From assembly GCF_004366595.1 (NCBI RefSeq), contig NZ_SORE01000025.1, forward strand, positions 48,152-112,151: a stretch of 64,000 bases of DNA, in the 5' to 3' direction. The DNA is from Paraburkholderia rhizosphaerae (GTDB lineage: Bacteria; Pseudomonadota; Gammaproteobacteria; Burkholderiales; Burkholderiaceae). The notes under the pieces are model-generated. The model was not told the origin of the DNA. It did not search any database and saw only the letters and a list, made by a program, of their open reading frames with translations. Both the position numbers and the translations under genes were made by a program. Shown piece by piece: positions 45,113 through 52,830 of this stretch. The first letter of the stretch is position 1. The number at the start of each line of letters is the position of its first letter.

Positions 45113-46438
45113 ATGTCCTACTTCGAACACCTGCCGGCTGTGCGCTATGAAGGCCCGCAGTCGACCAATCCCTTTGCATACCGCTACTACGACGCCGACA
45201 AGGTCGTGCTCGGCAAGCGGATGGAAGATCATCTACGCGTGGCCGTCTGCTACTGGCATACGTTCGGCTGGGCGGGCACCGACATGTTCGGGCCGGGCAC
45301 GTTCGATCGTCCGTGGCATGCCGCAGGTGAACCGCTCGAGCGCGCACGCCTGAAGGCCGATTCCGCGTTCGAATTGTTCGCGAAGCTGGGCGTGCCGTTC
45401 TATACGTTCCACGATACCGACGTCGCGCCGGAAGGCGACAGCATCAAGCAGTACGTGAACAACTTCAAGTCGATCAGCGACTATCTCGCGCGCAAGCAGG
45501 AAGAGACCGGTGTGAAGCTGCTGTGGGGCACCGCGAACCTGTTCTCGAACGCGCGCTATGCGGCCGGCGCCGCGACCAATCCGAATCCGGATGTGTTCGC
45601 GTTTGCCGCAACGCAGGTGTTCGAAGCGCTTGAGGCGACCCAGCGTCTGGGCGGCGCGAACTATGTGCTGTGGGGCGGCCGCGAGGGCTACGAAACCCTG
45701 CTCAACACGGATCTGAAGCGCGAGCGCGAACAGCTTGGCCGCTTTATGAGCATGGTGGTCGAACACAAGCACAAGAAGGGCTTCAAGGGCGCGCTGCTGA
45801 TCGAGCCGAAACCGCAGGAGCCGACCAAGCACCAGTACGACTACGACGTCGCAACGGTGCACGGCTTTCTCACGCAATTCGGCTTGCAGAATGAGATTCA
45901 GGTGAACATCGAAGCGAACCACGCGACGCTGGCCGGTCACTCGTTCCATCACGAGATTGCGAATGCGTTCGCGCTCGGCGTGTTCGGCAGTATCGATGCG
46001 AATCGCGGCGATCCGCAGAACGGTTGGGATACCGACCAGTTCCCGAACAGCGTCGAAGAACTGACGCTCGCGTTCTACGAAATTCTGCGCAACGGCGGCT
46101 TTACGACCGGCGGCATGAATTTCGACGCGAAGGTGCGTCGCCAGAGCATCGACGCGGAAGATCTGTTCCACGGTCATGTCGGCGCCATCGACGCGCTTGC
46201 GATCGCGCTGGAACGCGCGGCACGCCTCGTCGAAAACGACCAGCTCGCGGCGTTCAAGCAGAAGCGTTACGCCGGATGGGACACCGACTTCGGCCGCAAG
46301 ATTCTCGCCGGTGACTACTCGCTCGAATCGCTCGCGAACGATGCGCTCGCGCGCGGCATCGCGCCGAAGCACGTCAGCGGCCGCCAGGAGCACCTCGAAA
46401 ACGTGGTAACGCAGGCGCTTTACGGTGCAGGCAAATAA
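45113..46438 (+). CDS. xylA: Xylose isomerase
   Basis: 441 residues, AAGGAG at 45101-45106 before ATG 45113. Converts D-xylose to D-xylulose with divalent metals. Class II features: N-terminal FEHLPAVRYEGP, catalytic FYTFHDTDVAPEGDS, YVLWGGREGYETLLNTD, metal ligands in LLIEPKPQEPTKHQYDYD and VNIEANHATLAGHSFHHE, then GSIDANRGDPQNGWDTDQFP and GGMNFDAKVRRQS. First gene of the xyl locus; xylF follows after 232 bp containing a hairpin. No xylulokinase gene is seen in the window, so that step must be encoded elsewhere. Confidence 0.97.
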   Translation: MSYFEHLPAVRYEGPQSTNPFAYRYYDADKVVLGKRMEDHLRVAVCYWHTFGWAGTDMFGPGTFDRPWHAAGEPLERARLKADSAFELFAKLGVPFYTFHDTDVAPEGDSIKQYVNNFKSISDYLARKQEETGVKLLWGTANLFSNARYAAGAATNPNPDVFAFAATQVFEALEATQRLGGANYVLWGGREGYETLLNTDLKREREQLGRFMSMVVEHKHKKGFKGALLIEPKPQEPTKHQYDYDVATVHGFLTQFGLQNEIQVNIEANHATLAGHSFHHEIANAFALGVFGSIDANRGDPQNGWDTDQFPNSVEELTLAFYEILRNGGFTTGGMNFDAKVRRQSIDAEDLFHGHVGAIDALAIALERAARLVENDQLAAFKQKRYAGWDTDFGRKILAGDYSLESLANDALARGIAPKHVSGRQEHLENVVTQALYGAGK

Positions 46439-46482
46439 GCACCGGTCGCAAAGGAAAGTGCGTCGGTAAAAAACGTTAGCTC

Positions 46483-46510
46483 GGCCGGTCAATTTCGCAA
46501 TTGCCCGGCC
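46483..46510 (+). other. Stem-loop between xylA and xylF
   Basis: GGCCGG (46483-46488) pairs with CCGGCC (46505-46510). After a one-base mismatch CAATT pairs with AATTG around a 4-nt loop. No T-run follows, so an mRNA processing or 3'-end protection element is more likely than a terminator. Confidence 0.55.
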
Positions 46511-46670
46511 GGTCCGCACAGCCCACCCTGTCGGGCGGACAAAAACCCGGTTTTACACAATCGACGACCGCGAACACGAATTCGCGGCGCATCCGTAGGA
46601 TTTTGCCGGCTACTTCGACACTCTCGCATCTTCGGACGCGCCGGTAGCCAACCAAATATTGGAGTGAGAC

Positions 46671-47699
46671 ATGAAATCAACCATGCGTCGTACCGTTCTG
46701 AATTCGCTCGTCTGCGCAGCGATGTTTGCCGGCCTGACGTCGCTCGCGCCGCTCGCGCATGCGAGCAAGGACAAGCCGGAAATCGGCTTCTGTATCGACG
46801 ATCTGCGCGTCGAGCGCTGGTCGCGCGATCGCGACTACTTCGTTGAGGCCGCAACCAAACTCGGCGCGAAGGTGTCGGTGCAATCGGCTGATGCGAGCGA
46901 GTCGCGCCAGATTTCGCAGATCGAAAACCTGATCTCGCGCGGCGTCGACGTGATCGTGATCGTGCCGTTCAACTCGAAAACGCTCGGCAATGTGATCGCT
47001 GAAGCGCATAAGGCCGGCATCAAGGTCGTGTCGTATGACCGCCTGATTCTCGACGCGGACGTCGACGGTTATATCTCGTTCGACAACGAGAAGGTCGGCG
47101 AACTGCAGGCGCAAGGCGTGTTCAACGCGCAACCGAAGGGCAACTACTTCCTGCTCGGCGGCGCGCCGACCGACAACAACGCGAAGATGCTGCGCGAAGG
47201 CCAGTTGAAGGTGCTCAAGCCCGCGATCGATCGCGGCGACATCAAGGTGGTCGGCCAGCAGTGGGTGCCGGAGTGGAGCGCCGCCACCGCGCTGCGCATC
47301 ACCGAAGACGCACTGACCGCGAACAACAACAAGATCGACGCGATCGTCGCATCGAACGACGGCACGGCCGGCGGCGCGATCCAGGCGCTCGCCGCGCAGC
47401 ATCTCGCCGGCAAGGTGCCGGTGTCGGGCCAGGACGCGGACCTCGCGGCGGTGAAGCGGGTGATCGGCGGCACGCAGACGATGACCGTCTACAAGCCGCT
47501 GAAGCTGATCGCGAGCCAGGCGGCGCAGTTGTCGGTCGATCTCGCGAAGGGCAACAAGCCCGCGTTCAACGCGAAGTACGACAACGGCAAGAAGCAGGTC
47601 GACACGGTGCTGCTGCAGCCGACGCTGCTGACGAAGGCCAACGCCGATGTCGTCGTCAAGGACGGCTTCTATACGCAGGCACAACTCGCGGGCAACTGA
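46671..47699 (+). CDS. xylF: D-xylose ABC transporter, periplasmic binding protein
   Basis: 342 residues. The signal peptide ends LAHA before SKDKPEIGFCIDDLRVERWSRDRDYF, the XylF opening. Periplasmic-binding-protein fold: DVIVIVPFNSKTLGNVIAEAHKAGIKVVSYDRLILDADVDGYISFDNEKVG, NYFLLGGAPTDNNAKMLREGQ, AIVASNDGTAGGAIQAL, VSGQDADLAAVKRVIGGTQTMTVYKPLK. It delivers xylose to XylGH. GGAGTGAG precedes the ATG. The xylF-xylG gap of 190 bp contains a GC-rich hairpin that could raise xylF expression over the membrane genes. Confidence 0.96.
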   Translation: MKSTMRRTVLNSLVCAAMFAGLTSLAPLAHASKDKPEIGFCIDDLRVERWSRDRDYFVEAATKLGAKVSVQSADASESRQISQIENLISRGVDVIVIVPFNSKTLGNVIAEAHKAGIKVVSYDRLILDADVDGYISFDNEKVGELQAQGVFNAQPKGNYFLLGGAPTDNNAKMLREGQLKVLKPAIDRGDIKVVGQQWVPEWSAATALRITEDALTANNNKIDAIVASNDGTAGGAIQALAAQHLAGKVPVSGQDADLAAVKRVIGGTQTMTVYKPLKLIASQAAQLSVDLAKGNKPAFNAKYDNGKKQVDTVLLQPTLLTKANADVVVKDGFYTQAQLAGN

Positions 47700-47830
47700 T
47701 CGCGGGTAACCTGGTACGCGCCGCCGCGTGATTGGAGCAATGCGTCGGGCAATGCGTCGTTTCAATGCGCGTTGCCTGACGAACTGCACGATCAATCACC
47801 CCGATGCGCGGCGCGCCGCCAATGTAACAG

Positions 47831-47861
47831 GCGCGCGTGCCCCGTCAGCGGGCCCGCGCGC
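47831..47861 (+). other. GC-rich stem-loop between xylF and xylG
   Basis: GCGCGCG (47831-47837) pairs with CGCGCGC (47855-47861); after a T-C mismatch GCCC (47839-47842) pairs with GGGC (47850-47853). The loop is 7 nt and no T-run follows. Such hairpins commonly protect the binding-protein mRNA from 3' decay. Confidence 0.6.
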
Positions 47862-47889
47862 GTCCCTGATCCACCCAGGACGACAACGC

Positions 47890-49446
47890 ATGGCACAAGC
47901 GCTTCTGCAGCTGCGCGGCATCGCCAAATCATTTGCCGGCGTGCGGGCGCTCGACGGTATCGATCTGTCCGTCGCGCCCGGCGAATGCGTCGGCCTGTGC
48001 GGCGAGAATGGCGCAGGCAAGTCGACACTGATGAAGATCGTGTCGGGCGTCTATCCGCACGGCGACTGGTCCGGCGAAATGCTGTGGGAAGGCCAGCCGC
48101 TCGTCGCGCAAAGCGTGCGCGACACCGAGCGCGCGGGCATCGTGATCATTCACCAGGAATTGATGCTGGTGCCGCAGCTTTCGGTGGCCGAGAATATTTT
48201 CCTCGGCAACGAAATCACGCTACCCGGCGGCCGCATGAACTACGCGGCGATGTATCAGCGCGCGGACGCGCTGTTGCGCGAGCTGAATATCGAAGGCATC
48301 AACGTCGCGCAGCCGGTGATGAACTACGGCGGCGGCCATCAGCAGCTCATCGAAATCGCGAAGGCGCTGAACAAGCGCGCGAAGCTGCTGATACTCGACG
48401 AACCGTCTTCATCGCTGACCGCCGCGGAAACGAAGATTCTGCTGAATATCGTGCGCGACCTGAAGAAACGCGGCGTCGCGTGCGTGTATATCTCGCACAA
48501 GCTAGATGAAGTCGAAGCGGTGTGCGACACGATCACGGTGATTCGCGACGGCAAGCATGTCGCGACGCAGCCGATGGCCGAACTCACCACCGACCGCATC
48601 ATCGCGCTGATGGTCGGGCGCGAAATCACCAACCTGTTTCCACGCGAGCCGCATGAGATCGGCGACGTGATTTTCGAAGCGCGCAACGTCACCTGCTACG
48701 ACGTGACGAACTCGAACCGCAAGCGGGTCGACGATGTGTCGTTCTCGCTGCGCAAGGGCGAGATTCTCGGCGTCGCCGGCCTGGTCGGCGCGGGCCGTAC
48801 CGAGCTGATGCAGGCGATTTTCGGCGCGTATCCGGGCCCGAGCAGCGCCGATGTGACGATGAACGGCAAGCGCCTGAAGATTGGCGCACCGGCCGATGCG
48901 ATTCGCGCCGGCATCGCGATGGTGCCCGAAGACCGTAAGCGTCACGGCATCGTGCCGCAACTGGGCGTCGGCCAGAACATCACGCTCGCGGTGCTGTCGC
49001 GCTTCGCGAAAGCCGGGCGCATCGACAGCGCATCGGAGCTCGACACGATTCACACCGAAATGAAGCGGCTGTCGGTGCGCGCGGCATCGCCGATGCTGTC
49101 GATTGCGAGCCTGTCGGGCGGCAACCAGCAGAAGGCGGTGCTCACGCGGATGCTGCTCACCGATCCGCAGGTGCTGATTCTCGATGAGCCGACGCGCGGC
49201 GTCGACGTCGGCGCCAAATACGAGATCTACAAGCTGATGTTCGCGCTCGCGCGGCGCGGCGTATCGATCATCGTCGTGTCGTCGGAATTGCCCGAAGTGC
49301 TCGGCGTGAGCGACCGCGTGCTGGTGATCGGCGAAGGCCGCCTGCGCGGCGACTTCGTCAACGACGGCCTGACGCAGGAACATATCCTGACCGCCGCGCT
49401 CAATGCCGAACGTCATGACCCCACCAACCTTGAGAGCGTCGCATGA
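47890..49446 (+). CDS. xylG: D-xylose ABC transporter ATP-binding protein
   Basis: 518 residues from ATG 47890 with two fused ATPase domains, the layout of CUT2 sugar ATPases. Domain 1: Walker A CGENGAGKSTLMKI, Q-loop IIHQELMLVPQLSVAENIFLG, signature-equivalent MNYGGGHQQLIEIAKAL, Walker B LLILDEPSSSLT. Domain 2: degenerate Walker A GLVGAGRTELMQ, signature LSGGNQQKAVLTRML, Walker B VLILDEPTRGVDVG. The second Walker A lacks the GKS lysine, normal for this family. It overlaps xylH by ATGA. Confidence 0.96.
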   Translation: MAQALLQLRGIAKSFAGVRALDGIDLSVAPGECVGLCGENGAGKSTLMKIVSGVYPHGDWSGEMLWEGQPLVAQSVRDTERAGIVIIHQELMLVPQLSVAENIFLGNEITLPGGRMNYAAMYQRADALLRELNIEGINVAQPVMNYGGGHQQLIEIAKALNKRAKLLILDEPSSSLTAAETKILLNIVRDLKKRGVACVYISHKLDEVEAVCDTITVIRDGKHVATQPMAELTTDRIIALMVGREITNLFPREPHEIGDVIFEARNVTCYDVTNSNRKRVDDVSFSLRKGEILGVAGLVGAGRTELMQAIFGAYPGPSSADVTMNGKRLKIGAPADAIRAGIAMVPEDRKRHGIVPQLGVGQNITLAVLSRFAKAGRIDSASELDTIHTEMKRLSVRAASPMLSIASLSGGNQQKAVLTRMLLTDPQVLILDEPTRGVDVGAKYEIYKLMFALARRGVSIIVVSSELPEVLGVSDRVLVIGEGRLRGDFVNDGLTQEHILTAALNAERHDPTNLESVA

Positions 49447-50639
49447 CACCTGATCTCAGTTCCGTCGAAAACCGTGCCGGGCAGCGGGCGTCGATTGCCT
49501 CGGGGCAACGCGTCAAACAGCTGTTCGCGCGTTATAAGCTGCTGGCTTTGCTGCTGGCGGTCGCGGTCATCTGGACTTTCTTTTCGTTCCTGACCGACGG
49601 CGCGTTCGTCACGCCGCGCAATATCTCGAACCTGCTGCGGCAAATGTCGATCACCGGCATGCTCGCGTGCGGCATGGTGTTCGTGATCATCGCCGGTGAG
49701 ATCGACCTGTCGGTTGGCTCGCTGCTCGGGCTGCTCGGCGGCGTCGCGGCGATTCTCGACGTCAAGTATCACTGGCCGCTTGCGGCGACGCTGCCGGTCG
49801 TGATGCTGGCGGGCGTCGCGGTCGGCGTCTTCAACGGCTGGTGGTCGACGTATCTGCGCGTGCCGTCGTTTATCGTCGGCCTGGGCGGCATGCTCGCGTA
49901 TCGCGGCGTGCTGCTCGGCGTGACCGGCGGCTCGACGATCGCGCCGGCATCGGATGCACTGGTGTTTGTCGGGCAGGGGTATCTGCCGCGTGTCGCAGGC
50001 AATGTGCTCGCGGTCGTGCTGTTCGTGCTGTTGACCGTGCTGACCGTGCGGCACCGCAAGAGCCGTCAGCACTACAACCTGCCGGTGGTGCCGCTGTGGC
50101 AGGACGGCGTGAAGATCGTCGCGGCGGGCCTGATCGTGTTCGCGTTCGTCGCGACACTGAACCGCTACGGCGGCATTCCGGTGCCGGTGCTGGTGCTGCT
50201 CGCGCTGCTCGGCGTCTTCACATATATCGCGACGCAGACCGTATTCGGCCGGCGCATCTATGCGGTCGGTTCGAATCTCGAAGCGACGCGCCTGTCCGGC
50301 GTCAATACGAACCGCGTGAAGCTCGCGATCTTCGCGCTGATGGGGCTGATGTGCGCGTTCGGCGGGCTGGTCGAAACCGCGCGGCTCGCGGCGGGTTCGC
50401 CGTCGGCCGGCACGACCGGCGAGCTCGACGCGATCGCCGCGTGTTTTATCGGCGGCACGTCGATGCGCGGCGGCTCGGGCACCGTGTACGGCGCGCTGAT
50501 CGGCGCGCTCGTGATGGCGAGCCTCGATAATGGCATGTCGATGCTCGACGTCGATTCGTACTGGCAGATGATCGTGAAGGGCGGCATTCTCGTGCTTGCC
50601 GTGTGGGTCGACGTGATTTCGGGGTCGAACCAGCGCTGA
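49443..50639 (+). CDS. xylH: D-xylose ABC transporter permease
   Basis: 398 residues, translationally coupled to xylG. CUT2 membrane protein with about 10-12 hydrophobic segments: LLALLLAVAVIWTFFSFLTDGAF, ISNLLRQMSITGMLACGMVFVIIAGEIDLSVGSLLGLLGG (the signature loop), FIVGLGGMLAYRGVLLGVTGG, and FGRRIYAVGSNLEATRLSGVNTNRVK (ATPase contact). A long central region (TVRHRKSRQHYNLPVVPLWQ) is typical of XylH and distinguishes it from RbsC. Last gene of the xyl operon; a terminator-like hairpin follows at 50792. Confidence 0.95.
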   Translation: MTPDLSSVENRAGQRASIASGQRVKQLFARYKLLALLLAVAVIWTFFSFLTDGAFVTPRNISNLLRQMSITGMLACGMVFVIIAGEIDLSVGSLLGLLGGVAAILDVKYHWPLAATLPVVMLAGVAVGVFNGWWSTYLRVPSFIVGLGGMLAYRGVLLGVTGGSTIAPASDALVFVGQGYLPRVAGNVLAVVLFVLLTVLTVRHRKSRQHYNLPVVPLWQDGVKIVAAGLIVFAFVATLNRYGGIPVPVLVLLALLGVFTYIATQTVFGRRIYAVGSNLEATRLSGVNTNRVKLAIFALMGLMCAFGGLVETARLAAGSPSAGTTGELDAIAACFIGGTSMRGGSGTVYGALIGALVMASLDNGMSMLDVDSYWQMIVKGGILVLAVWVDVISGSNQR

Positions 50640-50791
50640 CGCGCAATGGCAATCGCAGCACGCGCGTTCGAATCACCATGCTCGCGCACGGCCGTGGTGC
50701 GGTGCACCACGGCGCAGCACCAAGCTGCTTCGTCAGCGTGCGTGAAGGCAGCGCGTCGGCTCGCTGAAAGCTCGTCCGTTAGCCCCAAAAC

Positions 50792-50820
50792 AGTGGCCCT
50801 TTGCGGGCCGCTCTTATTTT
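50792..50820 (+). terminator. Probable terminator of the xyl operon
   Basis: AGTGGCCC (50792-50799) pairs with GGGCCGCT (50805-50812) with one G-U pair and a 5-nt loop, followed by CTTATTTT. The T-run is interrupted. It lies 152 bp after xylH; the stretch 50640-50791 holds no supported gene. Confidence 0.6.
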
Positions 50821-50962
50821 CCCGGACGCGCGCTGCATCGCGCGCAAACCCCCATCTGACCAGCGATTGCGCGGTCCGCCAGCGGCGTTGCGCGGCGCGT
50901 TTTCACGCGCGTCGCGCAGCGCTTGCGCGCCCGATGGCATACCTATTGCGTTGATCGCCGTC

Positions 50963-51052
50963 GAGGCCAACGGGGGCTTCAGAGGAATTGCAGTTCGAGC
51001 AGGGGCGCTCGCGTTGAGCGGACTCTGTGACCATCGGGGCAACGGCGTCCCG
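50963..51052 (+). promoter_or_regulatory. ANTAR-type antitermination leader, two hexaloop hairpins
   Basis: Hairpin P1: GAGGCC (50963-50968), loop AACGGG, GGCTTC (50975-50980). Hairpin P2: CGGGGC (51035-51040), loop AACGGC, GTCCCG (51047-51052). Both loops are six bases with A at position 1 and G at position 4, the published recognition feature of ANTAR RNA-binding regulators such as NasR/NasT and AmiR. P2's 3' arm is also part of the 5' arm of the terminator at 51045-51115, so P2 and terminator are mutually exclusive. This predicts that an ANTAR protein binding P1-P2 lets transcription proceed into the transporter gene. A small extra hairpin (51006-51020) lies in the linker. Confidence 0.8.
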
Positions 51053-51115
51053 AACCACACGCGACAGCGCGATCGGTGTATCGATCCACACGCGTGCGGT
51101 TCGGGACGCTTTTTT
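51045..51115 (+). terminator. Leader terminator (attenuator) upstream of the NarK-like gene
   Basis: GCGTCCCGAACC (51045-51056) pairs with GGTTCGGGACGC (51098-51109). After one mismatch CACGCG (51058-51063) pairs with CGCGTG (51091-51096). Six T follow (51110-51115). It stands 21 bp before the start codon, so it acts within the gene's own leader. Confidence 0.92.
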
Positions 51116-51136
51116 ATTGCGCGTGCACATCGACCC

Positions 51137-52543
51137 ATGAAAAATCTGTTGAGTTCGCTGAAGAGCGGAAACTGGCGCGCACTGCTCGCGTGCTTCTTCT
51201 ACTTCGACACGGGTTTCACCGTGTGGGTGATGTTCGGGCCGCTCGCGCCGTTCATTCACAAAGACATCGCGATGACGCCCGCCGAACTGGGCTTTCTGGT
51301 CGCGGTGCCAGTGCTTGCCGCGGCGATCCTGCGCGTGACGCTCGGCAACCTGTATCAGGCTTGCGACGGCCGGCGCATCGCGTTAATGGGCGTGCTGCTG
51401 TCGGCGATTCCGTCGATCGTGCTGCTGCTGATGCCGGGCACGCCGTCCTACACGCTGCTGCTTGTGCTCGGCGTGTTCCTCGGCGTCGGCGGCGCCAGCT
51501 TCGCGGTCGCGCTGCCGATGGCGGGCAGCAACTATCCGCCGAAGGTGCAGGGGCTGGTGCTCGGTCTCGCCGCGGCGGGCAATATCGGCGCGGTGCTCGA
51601 CGGCTTCATGTTTCCGGGTCTGGCCGCGCATTTCGGCTGGACGACGGCGGCGGGCGCCGCGTTGCCGCTGCTGGCGCTCGCGGCCACTGCGCTGTTCTTC
51701 TGGGCGCAGGATCTCGGGCCCAAGTCCGGCAGCGCGCCGCGGGCATTCCGCAGTTTCTTCGTGACGCTCGCCGGGCTGATCGTGCTGGTGCTCGCGGTGC
51801 ACGCCGGCGTGTTCGGCGCGGGCAAGACGGGCGTGCTGCTGCTGCCGGTGCTGGGCGCGCTGCTCGCGATCCTCGTGTTGCCGCGCCACTACCGCAGCGT
51901 GCTGGTCGAAGGCGATACGTGGGTCGTGATGCTCGTCTACAGCATTACGTTCGGCGGCTTTGTCGGCATGTCTTCGTATGTGACGACGCTGCTGATCTCG
52001 CTGTACCAGATGCCGGCGCTCGAAGCGGGTCTGTTCATGTCGCTGCTGGCGTTTATCGGCGCGCTGGTGCGGCCGATCGGCGGCCTCGTCGCGGACCGTA
52101 TCTCGGGCGTGCGCGCACTCGTGATGCTGCTCGCGGCGATCTCGCTGGGCGATTTCATCTTTGCCGCGTGGATGCCGCCGCTGGCCGCGGGCATCGCGCT
52201 GCTGATCGCGATGTACCTGTGCTTCGGACTGGGCAACGGCGCGACATTCCAGCTCGTGCCGCAGCGCTGGAAGGGCAAGACGGGTTTGATGTCGGGCATC
52301 GTCGGCGCGGCGGGCGGCATCGGCGGGTTCTATCTGCCGGTGATCATGGGGATTGCGAAAGAAAGCACTGGCAGCTATCAGATGGGCTTCGCGACGTTCG
52401 GCGGCCTGTCGGCGCTCGCTTTCGTGCTGGTGGTTCTGCACCGGTCGCGTTGGCTCGAGTGGGCGCTGCCGGCCGAAGGCCACGGCCGCCTCGTTGCCGA
52501 ACCGATCCGCACCGCGAATGTGCAGGCGGACAGCGGCGCGTAA
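51137..52543 (+). CDS. MFS transporter, NarK/NasA-like (nitrate/nitrite)
   Basis: 468 residues from ATG 51137, immediately after the leader terminator; longer upstream frames run through the terminator and are not real. About 12 membrane helices. NarK-like features: ACFFYFDTGFTVWVMFGPLAPFI in TM1 with conserved F/D/W positions, VAVPVLAAAILRVTLGNLYQACDGRRI, the Gly-rich nitrate-signature-like stretches GVGGASFAVALPMAGSNYPPKVQGLVLGLAAAGNIGA and LMSGIVGAAGGIGGFYLP, and RPIGGLVADRISGVRALV. The ANTAR-type leader independently points to nitrate/nitrite control, as in NasT-regulated nas genes. No nitrate reductase gene is visible in the window. A strong terminator follows. Confidence 0.8.
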   Translation: MKNLLSSLKSGNWRALLACFFYFDTGFTVWVMFGPLAPFIHKDIAMTPAELGFLVAVPVLAAAILRVTLGNLYQACDGRRIALMGVLLSAIPSIVLLLMPGTPSYTLLLVLGVFLGVGGASFAVALPMAGSNYPPKVQGLVLGLAAAGNIGAVLDGFMFPGLAAHFGWTTAAGAALPLLALAATALFFWAQDLGPKSGSAPRAFRSFFVTLAGLIVLVLAVHAGVFGAGKTGVLLLPVLGALLAILVLPRHYRSVLVEGDTWVVMLVYSITFGGFVGMSSYVTTLLISLYQMPALEAGLFMSLLAFIGALVRPIGGLVADRISGVRALVMLLAAISLGDFIFAAWMPPLAAGIALLIAMYLCFGLGNGATFQLVPQRWKGKTGLMSGIVGAAGGIGGFYLPVIMGIAKESTGSYQMGFATFGGLSALAFVLVVLHRSRWLEWALPAEGHGRLVAEPIRTANVQADSGA

Positions 52544-52611
52544 TGCCGTACGCGTGACCGAACGACGCCAGGCGGCGCGTGCCTCAAAGACGCCGCGCGC
52601 CGTACTCGATG

Positions 52612-52644
52612 AAATCACCGGCGCTATGCGCCGGTGATTTTTTT
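52612..52644 (+). terminator. Intrinsic terminator after the NarK-like gene
   Basis: A 13-bp perfect stem, AAATCACCGGCGC (52612-52624) with its complement (52628-52640), around a TAT loop, running into seven T (52638-52644). Confidence 0.93.
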
Positions 52645-52830
52645 CGCTCGTGTTTTCCGGCACCTGCGTGCGATGCAGTCATAACAGCCGGGACTCGCAA
52701 TCACGAATCGAAAACAATTACCGGATGCAGGTGGGAATTTTGCTGATAGTGAATGGCCTAAAAGACACCGAAGATTGAGTGCTTCGCGATTTCACGCGCT
52801 GCTTTTGACGGAAATGCACCCGGGACAAGC

